Below, piece by piece: positions 33,890-44,721 of a stretch of 64,000 nt of DNA. A program made the translations under genes and the position numbers. Every line of letters begins with the position of its first letter. The first letter of the stretch is position 1. This DNA is from Breznakiella homolactica. Its GTDB lineage: Bacteria > Spirochaetota > Spirochaetia > Treponematales > Breznakiellaceae. Below the pieces are notes generated by a model. That model ran no database searches. It was not told the DNA's origin and was given only the letters and a program-made list of their open reading frames with translations. The stretch covers positions 1,364,001 to 1,428,000 of the forward strand of contig NZ_CP067089.2 of the NCBI RefSeq assembly GCF_016616095.2. Reading direction: 5' to 3'.

Positions 33890-33912
33890 CTGTTATCATA
33901 CTGACATAACAG
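33890..33912. promoter_or_regulatory. Dyad and possible promoter before the TPAT operon
   Basis: CTGTTAT (33890-33896) and ATAACAG (33906-33912) form a perfect 7-bp inverted repeat with a 9-nt spacer. It overlaps a weak -10 (TTATCA at 33893) placed 17 bp after TTGTAT (33870-33875). ACTCC-GGC-GGAGT is a second dyad in the spacer. Either could be an operator for the transporter genes, which start at 33961 after GGGGGAG. Confidence 0.4.
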
Positions 33913-33960
33913 CATGTATGCCGTTCCGTAAATAACCGGGGACGGACATAAGGGGGAGTA

Positions 33961-34947
33961 ATGAAAAAGACTGTTTCCCGGGGCGGATGTTTTATACTTG
34001 GGGCGCTCGTTCTGGGTTTAACCCTGTTTACTTCGTGTTCTACCAGCAACATGGCCATGAAAGCCGTTTCCGACATGCTCACCGGAAGCGGCAGCACCGA
34101 CGCGTTTACCGCCGACAACGACCCCGAACTTGTCGGGGACGCCCTGCCGTTTGCCATAAAACTGTATGAGGTACTCCTCTCTAAAAATCCCGACCATGAC
34201 GGTCTGCTGCTGACCACGGGTTCTCTTTTTGTCATGTACGCCAACGCCTTTGTGCAGGGGCCGGCATCCATGCTGTCTCCGGGCGAGTACAGCGAACGGG
34301 ATGCCCAGTATAAACGGGCTAAAAATCTTTATATCCGGGGGGTGGATATCCTCTCCAGGGGACTCGAAAATAAATACCCCGGCTTTGCCGATGCCTACGA
34401 CAGCGGGTCGCTGGATACCGTTCTTTCAAAAATGGGAGCCGGCGACGTACCGCTGCTGTACTGGACCGTGGCCGGAACCCTTTCAGCCTATTCCCTGGAC
34501 CCCTTTGATCTTAAATTCGGGCTTAAGGTTCCCCAGCTCGCGGCAATGATCGCCCGGGCGTACGAACTCGACCCGGACTTTAATGACGGGGCTATAGATG
34601 ATTTCTATATTTTATTCTATGCTTCATTGCCGGCTTCCCTGGGGGGTAACCCCGGTTTGGTGGACCGGCACTTCGAACTGGCGCTGGAAAGATCCCGGGG
34701 ACTTTCCGCGGGGCCCTATGTATCCTATGCGACCTCGGTTTGCATACCCGCCCAGAATTATCCGCTGTTTAAGGAATACTTAAACAAGGCGCTGGAAATA
34801 GATCCCGACGCGAATCCTTCGGGCCGGCTCGTCAATATTATTTCCCAGCGGAAGGCGCGGTACCTTCTGGACAGTGCGCCGGAGTATTTTATAGACCTCG
34901 GCGAGGACGAGGCGCTGTATTACGGCGATTTTTACGAGTATGACTAA
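33961..34947 (+). CDS. TRAP transporter-associated lipoprotein, TatT family
   Basis: The 328-residue protein has a lipoprotein signal (LTLFTSCST, Cys about residue 23) and the TatT pattern: helical TPR-like repeats, AVSDMLTGSGSTDAFTADNDPELV near the mature N-terminus, LLLTTGSLFVMYANAFVQGPA, and LLYWTVAGTLSAY. T. pallidum Tp0956 (TatT) is a trimeric TPR lipoprotein that binds the TRAP solute receptor TatP (established). Here it precedes the receptor and permease genes, the same order as Tp0956-0958. Ligands proposed in the literature are hydrophobic. Confidence 0.92.
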   Translation: MKKTVSRGGCFILGALVLGLTLFTSCSTSNMAMKAVSDMLTGSGSTDAFTADNDPELVGDALPFAIKLYEVLLSKNPDHDGLLLTTGSLFVMYANAFVQGPASMLSPGEYSERDAQYKRAKNLYIRGVDILSRGLENKYPGFADAYDSGSLDTVLSKMGAGDVPLLYWTVAGTLSAYSLDPFDLKFGLKVPQLAAMIARAYELDPDFNDGAIDDFYILFYASLPASLGGNPGLVDRHFELALERSRGLSAGPYVSYATSVCIPAQNYPLFKEYLNKALEIDPDANPSGRLVNIISQRKARYLLDSAPEYFIDLGEDEALYYGDFYEYD

Positions 34948-34959
34948 AGGAGAAACCCT

Positions 34960-35970
34960 ATGAAACCAGGCAAAAAGATACTGATGATATTGCTTCTTGC
35001 GGTGCTGCTTACCCCCATGGCCGCTTTTTCCCAGCGGCGGCAGGTGCTCAAAATAGCGTCCATAGCGCCGGAAAACACCCCCTACGGCGAGTTTCTGAAC
35101 AGAATGGCCCGGGAATGGCGTGACGCGACCAACGGCGAAGTGGAAGTGCGGATCTACCACAACGGCGTGGCCGGCAACGAGGATGACGTGCTGCGGAAGC
35201 TGAAGCTCAACCAGCTCCAGGGCGGGGTTTTTACGTCCCTGGGACTCAACGCGATCACCCCGGAGGTTATGGCCCTGAGCTGCCCCTTCTTTATCCGGGA
35301 CAACGATGAAATGAACCTGGTTATGTCTAACCTTCGGGGGGATTTCGAAGAAAAAATCGGGGACAAGGGGTTTGTCCCGGTGGCGTGGACCAACGCCGGA
35401 TGGGTTAAACTGTTCTCCAAAACCCCGGTCTTTGTGCCCTCGGACCTGAAATCCCAGAAACTGGGAACCAGCGCCAGCGAGCCGGAACTTACCCAGGCGT
35501 TCAAAACCCTGGGCTATAACATGATCCCCATCAATATGAACGAGCTCCTTATGGCCTTAAACAGCGGCATGGTGGACGCGATTTACCAAAGCCCCATGAT
35601 GGTCGCCGGCCTCCAGATATTCACCATCGCGAAAAACATGGCCTCCATCAATATCGCGCCGGTGGTCGGCAGTGTTGTGCTGAACCGCAACGCCTGGCGT
35701 TCAATACCTGATAAATACAAACCCCGGCTGATGGAAATAAACCGGCAGCTGGAACGTGACTTCGGTTCATCCATCGCCAAACTCGAAGATGATGCCGTAG
35801 CCACCATGAAATCCTACGGCCTTGTGGTCAATACTATCAATCCCGACCAGCTGAAACTCTGGTACGATGATATCGACCGAACCCTGCCGAGCCTGGTGGG
35901 AACAACCTTTGACCGGGAAACCTTCGGGAAAGTGGATGCCATCCTTAAAGCGTACCGGGCCGGGCGGTAA
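34960..35970 (+). CDS. TRAP transporter solute receptor, DctP/TatP family
   Basis: The 336-residue protein has a cleavable signal (residues 5-25, AAFS-Q) and the DctP fold: LKIASIAPENTPYGEFLNRM, NGEVEVRIYHNGVAGNEDDVLRKL, and GMVDAIYQSPMMV. It binds the transported compound in the periplasm and hands it to the DctQM permease. Start at 34960 after AAAGGAG, 12 nt after the TatT stop. It is the homologue of T. pallidum Tp0957. Confidence 0.94.
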   Translation: MKPGKKILMILLLAVLLTPMAAFSQRRQVLKIASIAPENTPYGEFLNRMAREWRDATNGEVEVRIYHNGVAGNEDDVLRKLKLNQLQGGVFTSLGLNAITPEVMALSCPFFIRDNDEMNLVMSNLRGDFEEKIGDKGFVPVAWTNAGWVKLFSKTPVFVPSDLKSQKLGTSASEPELTQAFKTLGYNMIPINMNELLMALNSGMVDAIYQSPMMVAGLQIFTIAKNMASINIAPVVGSVVLNRNAWRSIPDKYKPRLMEINRQLERDFGSSIAKLEDDAVATMKSYGLVVNTINPDQLKLWYDDIDRTLPSLVGTTFDRETFGKVDAILKAYRAGR

Positions 35971-35973
35971 TGG

Positions 35974-37836
35974 ATGGAGAAAAAACAGAGTATTCTATGG
36001 AAAATCGAGGACATAATCTGCTGGGTATCCATGGGATTCCTGGCGGCGGTCCCCATCGCGGAAGTCATCGCCAGGATATTCTTTAAAACCGGGGTACCCG
36101 CTTCTTCCGGGATAATGATCCACCTGCTCCTGGTGGTCGGGCTTGTTTCCGGTATGATCACCACCCGACAGCAGCAGCATCTGTCCATCGAATTTCTTCA
36201 GTTTATATCCAATGACAAAGTAAAACACGTACTTTCCATAATAACCAACCTGATTGCGGCATTTATTATTACCATTGTGGCCTGGTGTTCCGCCTCATTT
36301 GTGTCGATCGGACTCAGCCCATGGCGGATGATCGGGTTTATTCCGGACCAGGTTTTCGCGCTGGTAATGCCCATCGGATACGCGGTGATGGCCTTCCGCT
36401 TCGCCAGGCTTACCCCGGTTCGCGGCGCCGGCAGGATACTGCCGGTCCTCGCGGTCCTTGGGGGAACATTCTTCGCCCTCCCCGCTATTTCAAAACTTAT
36501 CTGGGGATTCGATGCGCCGGATATGGTTTTCGCCGTCAATGACGGACTTTCCATGCTCGCGTATTATATCCGCATTCCCGTGGTGATCATTCTGATTGTC
36601 TCGGCTATGCTGGGATGTCCTCTGTTTGTCGTCATGGGCGGTTTGTCCCTCATCCTGATACAGAGTTCCTGGGGAGAAATTGACGTGGTTGCGAACCAGG
36701 TTTACACCGCGCTGACCCAGTCAAGTATTATCGCTATTCCCCTCTTCACCCTGGTAGGGTTCTTCCTTTCCGAAAGCAAAGCCGGAGAACGTCTGGTCCA
36801 TACCTTCCGGAGCCTTTTCAGCTGGCTGCCCGGGGGTATGATCATCGCGACGGTGGTTATCTGCGCCTTTTTTACATCCTTTACCGGCGCGTCGGGTGTT
36901 ACAATCCTGGCCCTCGGGGGAATTCTGTATACCATACTCATTGAAAAATCAAAGTACCCCGAAAAATTTACCATCGGGCTGCTGACTTCCGTGGGCGGTA
37001 TCGGGCTGCTCTTCCCGCCCAGTGTCCCCCTGCTCCTGGTGGGGGCCACCACCATGACCAACACCATGCATCTGTTTGCCGGCGGGTTTATCCCGGGCCT
37101 TATTCTCGTCGCGGCGATGATTATTTTCGGAATCGTGGCTTCCCGCAGAAACAAAATCCCCGTGGAAAAGTTCCAGCTTAAAGAGGCTCTCCGTGGTCTG
37201 AAAGGCGCTGTATGGGAAATACTGCTTCCCGTCCTTCTCATCATCGGGTACTTCTCGGGGATTCTGTCGCTGGTGGAAATCGGCGCGGCGGCGGTAATAT
37301 ATATTTTTATTATTGAAGTGTTCGTAAACCGGGACTTAAAACTCCGGGATCTGGGCCGGGTTTTTTCCAAAGCCGTTCCGATCATCGGAGGGGTGCTTTC
37401 TATTTTAGCGCTTTCCCAGGCCTTGTCGTATTACATCGTGGACACCCAGGCGCCGGAAAACCTCGCCCGGTGGATGTCCTCGGCGATCCAGTCAAAGGTA
37501 CTGTTCCTGCTGCTGCTTAACCTTGCCCTGCTGGTGGTGGGATGCCTCATGGACATTTTTTCGGCGATCCTGATCGTACTGCCCCTGATCGTTCCCCTGG
37601 GCCAGGCCTACGGTATTGATCCGGTTCATCTGGGGATCATCTTTATCATCAACCTGGAAGTCGGTTTTCTGACTCCCCCGGTGGGAATGAATCTTTTCCT
37701 GGCAACCTACCGGTTCGAGAAACCCTTTGTGGAAATATGCCGTTATGTTTTTCCGTTCCTGCTTATCCAGCTCGCGGTGGTATTCCTGGTAACCTATGTA
37801 CCCTGGCTTTCCACATTCCTTCCGCGGTTCTTTTAA
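35974..37836 (+). CDS. TRAP transporter fused DctQ-DctM permease
   Basis: The 620-residue polytopic protein has an N-terminal DctQ-type module of four helices (1-130, with QQQHLSIEFLQFI) and a DctM-type module from about residue 200 with CPLFVVMGG, FTGASGVTILALGG, GGIGLLFPPSVPLLLVG and NLEVGFLTPPVGMNLF. It uses ion gradients to import the receptor-bound solute. It starts 4 nt after the receptor stop. A terminator follows the stop. Confidence 0.95.
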   Translation: MEKKQSILWKIEDIICWVSMGFLAAVPIAEVIARIFFKTGVPASSGIMIHLLLVVGLVSGMITTRQQQHLSIEFLQFISNDKVKHVLSIITNLIAAFIITIVAWCSASFVSIGLSPWRMIGFIPDQVFALVMPIGYAVMAFRFARLTPVRGAGRILPVLAVLGGTFFALPAISKLIWGFDAPDMVFAVNDGLSMLAYYIRIPVVIILIVSAMLGCPLFVVMGGLSLILIQSSWGEIDVVANQVYTALTQSSIIAIPLFTLVGFFLSESKAGERLVHTFRSLFSWLPGGMIIATVVICAFFTSFTGASGVTILALGGILYTILIEKSKYPEKFTIGLLTSVGGIGLLFPPSVPLLLVGATTMTNTMHLFAGGFIPGLILVAAMIIFGIVASRRNKIPVEKFQLKEALRGLKGAVWEILLPVLLIIGYFSGILSLVEIGAAAVIYIFIIEVFVNRDLKLRDLGRVFSKAVPIIGGVLSILALSQALSYYIVDTQAPENLARWMSSAIQSKVLFLLLLNLALLVVGCLMDIFSAILIVLPLIVPLGQAYGIDPVHLGIIFIINLEVGFLTPPVGMNLFLATYRFEKPFVEICRYVFPFLLIQLAVVFLVTYVPWLSTFLPRFF

Positions 37837-37851
37837 AAAAGACCGGACCAT

Positions 37852-37879
37852 AAAAAACCCCGCCTCGGCGGGGTTTTTT
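37852..37879. terminator. Bidirectional intrinsic terminator
   Basis: AAAAAACCCCGCC-TC-GGCGGGGTTTTTT is perfectly symmetrical between the convergent TRAP and sigma-factor genes. Confidence 0.93.
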
Positions 37880-37881
37880 AT

Positions 37882-38976
37882 TCAGGGATTTTCGTTCAGC
37901 TCATGGAGCCTTTTGATATTCCTCAGCTTGAAGGTGGCTTTTTCCTGAATCTGCCGCACCCGCTCACGGGTGATACCCAGGAGTTTGCCTGTTTCCTCCA
38001 GAGTCAGGGGGCCTTCTCCGGCGAGGCCGAACCGCAGCTGGATGATCTTCATTTCCCGTTCCGAAAGGTGGGACAGTATGTCCTCCATGGTTTCCTGAAG
38101 GGTCAGAGAAAATACCATTTCAAAGGGTTCTTCCATGGTATCATCCTTAATAAGATCCGCCAGTCGGGTCAGGTTTCCGTCATCCACGATCGTATCCAGG
38201 CTGGTTGTTTCCTGGGAAAGTTTGATGATTTCCTTTACTTTGGATAAGGGCATCCCCAGATATTCCGAGAGCTCCTCATCGCTTGGATCGCGTCCGAGGT
38301 CCTGGGTCATCTGCTTCGCCACAAAGTAACACTTCTTTATGGTATTGAGCATGTGGATGGGAATCCGGATTACCCTGCCCTTGTCGGCGATACTCTTGAT
38401 AATTGCCTGGCGTATCCACCAGGTGCCGTAGGTTGAGAACCGGCAGCCCCGGGTATAATCGAACCGTTCCACCGCCTCAATGAGGCCGATATTGCCTTCA
38501 TCAATAAGGTCCAGCAGGGAAAGGCCCCGGTGCTGATAGTTTTTCGCAATGGATACCACCAGACGGAGATTTGAGTTGATCATCATGTTCTTATGCTGTC
38601 TGAGGGTATTATCCAGGAGTTCCCGGTCTTTTTTAAACTCCGGCGTATGCTCCTTATTGGCGAACTTCTTGTCGAGTTTCGCGAGTTTATCCCGGGTCGT
38701 TACAATCTTTTCCCCGATGGCCTGTTCTTCCTGAACGGTTAACAGGGGAAATTTGGATATTTGCTTGAAGTACAGAGCTAAGGGATCCGTTTCCTTAATT
38801 TGTTTGGGTTTCTTTGAGTTTTTCGGTAAGCTCCCGGCGGAAACCTTCTTTTTTACCTTAGCCCGTTCGGTCTCTGTTTGTGTTTCTGTTTTGTTCATAG
38901 GATGCTGCAATGCCCCTCTTTTTGCTGCTGCATGTTGTTTTTTAACCTTCTGATTATTAACTGCTGTTTTTACCAT
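37882..38976 (-). CDS. Sigma-70-family factor (group 1/2, RpoD/RpoS-like)
   Basis: The 364-residue protein has a basic low-complexity N-terminus (1-60), region 1.2 (DPLALYFKQISKFPLLT), regions 2.1-2.4 (LVVSIAKNYQHRGLSLLDLI, RFSTYGTWWIRQAI), region 3 and region 4.2 (EETGKLLGITRERVRQIQEK). It lacks the long region 1.1/non-conserved insert of RpoD. It is therefore most like a group 2 (RpoS-type) alternative sigma, but a short primary sigma cannot be excluded. The -10 recognition helix RQAI is the canonical type, consistent with the TATAAT promoters in this window. Confidence 0.9.
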   Translation of the reverse strand: MVKTAVNNQKVKKQHAAAKRGALQHPMNKTETQTETERAKVKKKVSAGSLPKNSKKPKQIKETDPLALYFKQISKFPLLTVQEEQAIGEKIVTTRDKLAKLDKKFANKEHTPEFKKDRELLDNTLRQHKNMMINSNLRLVVSIAKNYQHRGLSLLDLIDEGNIGLIEAVERFDYTRGCRFSTYGTWWIRQAIIKSIADKGRVIRIPIHMLNTIKKCYFVAKQMTQDLGRDPSDEELSEYLGMPLSKVKEIIKLSQETTSLDTIVDDGNLTRLADLIKDDTMEEPFEMVFSLTLQETMEDILSHLSEREMKIIQLRFGLAGEGPLTLEETGKLLGITRERVRQIQEKATFKLRNIKRLHELNENP

Positions 38977-39052
38977 AATACCACCCTTATCAGGTTTTTC
39001 ATACTATTTTAAAGATACAAATATTTACACCGGAAGTGTATTTTTCTTACTT

Positions 39053-39934
39053 TTAAGCCCGCGGGGCTTTGGCGGGGTCAATGGGATTGTTGCTCTGGTA
39101 TACTAAAAAAAATAGCTGGGGTTTTGCCGACAATGCGTCCACCCCCAGTTTACCCAGTTCCGTTCCCGGACCGACCCGGTCTCCCTCCTTCACCGTTAAA
39201 CTCTCACAGCCTCCGTATACGTATAAATAACCTCCAGTTCTCTGTACGATTGCGACCCTGCCGAATCCGCGATACGGGCCTGCTGATATTACGGTTCCCT
39301 GGGTAAGACTCCGAACGGATTCGGATTTTTCCCCGGTGAGAACCACTCCATATAATTTTCCGGTCATATACAATATTTCTTTGGCCTGGACGGGCCAGCG
39401 GACGGATGCGTCCACGGGCCGCGGCGCCGTTGTCACGCGGGCATCCGGTACCGAGGGCAGAGCGGGAATGGGTGTATTTGCGCCGGGAGAAGCAGTGTCC
39501 GGCTGCGCGGTCACCAGGGACGGAGCCGCCGGCGCGGCGGTCTGTCCGGGTATCCGGAGAATATCCCCTTCCTTGAGAACGAAACTGTCGGAAAGCTTGT
39601 TTTCCGCCCTAAGCGACTGGAGAGTGATTTCATATTTCCGGGCTATGCCGTACAGGGTCTCGCCCCGGGCGACCCGGTGTTCGACAGGTGCCGCAGCGGC
39701 GGAAGAACCGGAGGCTGGTGTATTCTGGGGGATTCTAATGCGCTGACCGACCTGGAGTTTTGTAGGATCGTCAATGCTGTTGAGCTTCAGAATTTCCTGA
39801 AAATCAACTCCATAAGAACGGGCGATAGAGTAAATAGTATCCCCCCTCTGCAATATATGAACCGTTTCTTCGGTAAAAACGGAAATCGACAGCAGCAACA
39901 GCAGGATACAGCAAATACGATATCGATAGTTCAT
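39053..39934 (-). CDS. LysM protein with degenerate LytM/M23 domain (NlpD-like)
   Basis: The 293-residue protein has a signal peptide (ICCILLLLLSISVFT), two LysM repeats (HILQRGDTIYSIARSYGV; HRVARGETLYGIARKYEI), a Pro/Ala-rich linker (130-190) and an M23-like beta domain (VISAGPYRGFGRVAIVQ, GTELGKLGV). The zinc ligands of M23 peptidases (HxxxD and HxH) are missing: the final block reads AKPQLFFLVY. It is probably a cell-wall-binding protein or amidase activator like NlpD/EnvC. Start set at 39934 (MNYRYR). Confidence 0.85.
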   Translation of the reverse strand: MNYRYRICCILLLLLSISVFTEETVHILQRGDTIYSIARSYGVDFQEILKLNSIDDPTKLQVGQRIRIPQNTPASGSSAAAAPVEHRVARGETLYGIARKYEITLQSLRAENKLSDSFVLKEGDILRIPGQTAAPAAPSLVTAQPDTASPGANTPIPALPSVPDARVTTAPRPVDASVRWPVQAKEILYMTGKLYGVVLTGEKSESVRSLTQGTVISAGPYRGFGRVAIVQRTGGYLYVYGGCESLTVKEGDRVGPGTELGKLGVDALSAKPQLFFLVYQSNNPIDPAKAPRA

Positions 39935-40055
39935 ATACCACATTATCGGTTTTTTACTTCGATTTATTACCTGTGAATTTTATAGACCATAGACGAAAAA
40001 ATTACAAGCAAAAATAGAATTTTATAGATAAAAAAATCGTTTTTTTATTAATAAA

Positions 40056-40098
40056 ACAAAAAATACCCGGTTTCCGGGCCCCGAAGGCCCGGAAAACC
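40056..40098 (-). terminator. Intrinsic terminator of gdhA
   Basis: On the minus strand GGTTTTCCGGGCC-TTCG-GGGCCCGGAAACC with a UUCG-type loop is followed by GGGTATTTTTT. It starts 4 nt after the gdhA stop. Confidence 0.85.
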
Positions 40099-40101
40099 CT
40101 G

Positions 40102-41517
<1,416 letters not shown>

Positions 41518-41615
41518 AATAAAATATTTATTGTATTTTTGAAAAGATGGAAATGCATAAATTTACTAAATTTATGCAGGTTTATTGTATAAATATGACA
41601 TTTAAGGAACCGGCC

Positions 41616-42227
41616 ATGGCAATTGAAATCGAATTAAAGGCCCATGTTCAGAACGCCGAAGAGGTCAGGAAGGAAATAGACCGCTTCGCGCAGTACGGAT
41701 ATGCCTACGAAAAAAATGATACCTACTGGTATTCCCGGGCAAACGAAACCCAGGCATCCCGGGCTCTGCCCGGAGGACTGCGGATCAGAACCGAAAAACA
41801 AACCGGGAACGGCGATGAGTCCCGGGAGACCGTGCTGGTGACGTATAAAAGCAAGGAACTCAGGGACGGCATCGAAGTAAACGAAGAACACGAATTCAGT
41901 ATTTCAGGGGAGGGAGCGTTTACGGAACTGCTTTCCCGGCTGGGTTTTGAGCCGGGGATATCGAAAAAGAAAACCGGCTGGAGCTGGAGCTATACCGGGA
42001 TAACCATGGAATTATCCCTGGTAGACGGTCTCGGGTGGTTCCTGGAACTGGAAATACTGGCGGATAAAAAAGTCCGCGGAGGAGAAACGGTCCTGGAGCA
42101 ATCCCGGAAACGCCTCCTGGATCTGCTCAAAAAAACAGGTATCCCCGAATCAGCCATTGAACCCCGCTATTATACTGAAATGCTCCGCGAAGTCCGCGGC
42201 TCCGGAAAGAATCGTTCCGGGAATTAA
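41616..42227 (+). CDS. CYTH-domain protein (class IV adenylate cyclase/thiamine-triphosphatase type)
   Basis: The 203-residue protein starts with the CYTH signature EIELKA (ExExK) and has the other tunnel residues in LRIRTE, VTYKSKE, GWSWSYTG and ELEIL. CyaB-like CYTH proteins bind triphosphates with metal ions; members are adenylate cyclases or triphosphatases, and which applies cannot be told. Start at 41616 (AAGGA upstream) rather than the longer frame from 41547. It overlaps the convergent hemerythrin stop by 4 nt. Confidence 0.9.
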   Translation: MAIEIELKAHVQNAEEVRKEIDRFAQYGYAYEKNDTYWYSRANETQASRALPGGLRIRTEKQTGNGDESRETVLVTYKSKELRDGIEVNEEHEFSISGEGAFTELLSRLGFEPGISKKKTGWSWSYTGITMELSLVDGLGWFLELEILADKKVRGGETVLEQSRKRLLDLLKKTGIPESAIEPRYYTEMLREVRGSGKNRSGN

Positions 42228-42712
42228 TCTGCGGCGGTTTTTCCCTGCCCGGTACCGGGAATTGACAGACTTCCGTCGGAATTCCGGGCCGCGATGGTCT
42301 TGAGGTGTTCAAAATACTGTTTATCCGAAATAGCGATATGGGTCAGAACCCAGTTTTTAAGGAATTTTGTAAACGCCGGAAGGGCGAATTTCTTTCCTTC
42401 GTTGAAATCCTTTACCTGCTGCACAACTTTAAGGACAAAAGCGTCGTGTTCCCGTTTATGGTCGGGTAATCCCGCGAATTTCATTTCCCGCATGATTACT
42501 TCTTCCGTGGAAAAATGCAGTTTAACGTAATCCACGAGCTGTTTAACCACTTTCTTAAAATATTCCCGTTCCGCTTCCTCATCGCCGATGCAATGGTTAA
42601 AGAGGTCATTGGTGAGATCCAGGAGCCCCTTGTGCTGGTCGTCAATTATTTTTATACCCACGGAAAACGTTGACGACCAGGTAACTAATTCCGATTTTGC
42701 CGATTTTGCCAT
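42224..42712 (-). CDS. Bacteriohemerythrin
   Basis: The 162-residue protein has all diiron ligands of the family: His in DDQHKGL, HFSTEE, HKREH and the H-x4-D of THIAISDKQ. It binds oxygen, for storage, sensing or scavenging in a microaerobic or anaerobic cell. It is a single domain without a signal peptide, similar in length to stand-alone bacterial hemerythrins. It ends with a short Gly/Lys tail after the fold. Confidence 0.95.
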   Translation of the reverse strand: MAKSAKSELVTWSSTFSVGIKIIDDQHKGLLDLTNDLFNHCIGDEEAEREYFKKVVKQLVDYVKLHFSTEEVIMREMKFAGLPDHKREHDAFVLKVVQQVKDFNEGKKFALPAFTKFLKNWVLTHIAISDKQYFEHLKTIAARNSDGSLSIPGTGQGKTAAD

Positions 42713-42861
42713 TCGGCGGTTCCTTTACAGATAGTATGAGACCGCACCGTATACCCTTTACAAGGGATTACCCTACGGGCGGATAAGTAGAACACTATAG
42801 AAGTGATTTTATTATGTACAGAATATATCAAAAAATCACAATAATGACAATTATGTCAGTT

Positions 42862-43308
42862 TCAACGGTCTCCCGGGGCAGTAATTTGGCGGAGAACCGA
42901 TTCCAGCTCATCCAGAACCGGAATTAACCGCTGCCGCTCTTCCTCGGGCACGGTTTTCTGCAATACCCGGGCGAGAAAATCCAGACGGCGCTGCTGTTCC
43001 CCGTTGACTGAGGAAACACCCAGGGAAGTAATTCTGTAACAGACCTTCCGCCGGTCCCGAAGTTCCCGTTCCCGCTCGACCAGGCCTTCTTCTTCAAGCT
43101 TCTTCAGCATTATACACAGACTCGACGGGGAAATGGCGATTTCATCGCTCAGATCCGACAAGGTGACTCCGGTATGGGCCGAGAGCCGCCGGAGACACTG
43201 GAACCGCTCTTCGGTAAGTTCCGATTCGGCCCTGGGGAAAAGCCGCCAGGTACGCTTAAGCAGGGCGGCGCAGACAATAAGCCTTTGGGCAGCTTCCTGT
43301 TCTATCAA
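42862..43308 (-). CDS. MarR-family transcriptional regulator
   Basis: The 148-residue winged-helix protein has the MarR core: VTLSDLSDEIAISPSSLCIMLKKLEEEGLVERERELRDRRKVCYRIT. Its ATG overlaps the MATE gene stop by 4 nt, so it is expected to be produced with, and to repress, the pump operon in response to a toxic ligand. Confidence 0.92.
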   Translation of the reverse strand: MIEQEAAQRLIVCAALLKRTWRLFPRAESELTEERFQCLRRLSAHTGVTLSDLSDEIAISPSSLCIMLKKLEEEGLVERERELRDRRKVCYRITSLGVSSVNGEQQRRLDFLARVLQKTVPEEERQRLIPVLDELESVLRQITAPGDR

Positions 43309-44665
43309 AGGTCACCCTCCTCCGGGACAGCCGGCGTCCGGATTATCCTCTTTTTCATCCACCGGCCGCTTTTATAGTAGATTACGGAAATGAGCAGTCC
43401 CATAAGCCAGCCCGTGGGCATGGCAAACCATACCCCCGTGACACCCCATAACCTGGAGAAAATCACCGCGCAGGGGATCCGGACGACCCACATGGCCATG
43501 ATGGTGGAAACCATGGGAAGAACCGCCTCACCGGAACCGCGGATTACACCGTTGGTGACAAACATAATCGTAAAGAGGAAGTAGAAGGGAGCGATAACCC
43601 GAAGGTACTCCGCCCCTACCCGGACCACCTCGGTGTCGTGGGTAAAAATCCCTATCAGCATTTCCCCGCCGAAAAAAAGCACCGCCATAAGAACCACTGA
43701 AATTGAAAGCCCGATCTTGAGGGCCGCGTGGTATCCCCGCTTTACCCGGTCAAATTTCCCGGCGCCGATATTCTGGCCGGTAAAAGAAGACAGGGCGTTT
43801 CCGATATTCATGGCGGGCATACCCACAAAGGAATCGATCCGGCTTGCCGCCGCGTAGCCCGCCATAACCGCCGTACCGAAACCGTTGACCACCCCGGACA
43901 TGAACATGAGCCCCAGGGAAACCAGGGACTGCTGCACCCCCGAGGGAAGACCGATCCTGAGGATCTGACGGAATATTTCCCGGTTGAATTTCAGCTTCAG
44001 AAAATTCGTCTTGAATATATCATGGGTTTTATTGAGGTACAGAACGGACACAATAAAGGAAAGCCCCTGGGCTATCACCGTTGCCCACGCGACGCCGTCC
44101 ACCCCCAGCCAAAGACCCTGACGAAAACCAGATCGAGAATCACGTTGACGAGTGTCGCTATGATGAGCACATACAGGGGAGTAAGTGAATCGCCGAGTCC
44201 CCGGAGTATGGCCCCAACCACATTGTATCCGAAGGTCAGAAACAGGCCGATCAGCACAATCCTGAGGTACCGGGCAGCCTGGCCCATAACATCCTCCGGA
44301 ACCCGGAGAAACCTGAGGATGGTATCAACCAGGAGGAGTCCCAAAACCGTGAGGATGATACTAGCGGCAATCAGGGTGATATAGGTTGTATCGATGGTTG
44401 CTTTGACCCGGCCACGGTCTTTGGCGCCGTAAAACTGGGCAATAAGCACATTGGCGCCCATGGAGATCCCCATCGCAAGGGAAACCATGAGAAAAACCAC
44501 GGGAAAGGAAGCCCCCACCGCGGCAAGGGCTTCGGTACCGACATACCGCCCCACCACCCAGCTGTCAACCATATTATAAAACTGCTGGAACACATTTCCG
44601 ATGAGCATGGGCAGGGCAAAAAGAATAATCAGCTTCGATTCGCTTCCCTCGGTTAAATCTTTCAT
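43305..44665 (-). pseudogene. MATE-family efflux pump split by a frameshift
   Basis: Two overlapping frames together make one standard MATE protein of about 450 residues. The first (44665-44075) carries MLIGNVFQQFYNMVDSWVVG and helices 1-6. The second (to 43305) continues with DGVAWATVIAQGLSFIVSVL and helices 7-12. The break is in a run of five C at 44102-44106 (five G in the gene): with six, FGWGVDGVAWATV would be continuous. So one base is missing, by mutation, slippage or sequencing error. MATE pumps exchange Na+ or H+ for drugs or metabolites. It is followed by its MarR gene. Confidence 0.85.
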
Positions 44666-44721
44666 AAGTAAAATAATTTTAACATAAAAATATTTTACTT
44701 GTCAATTAATTGGGGGAGCAC

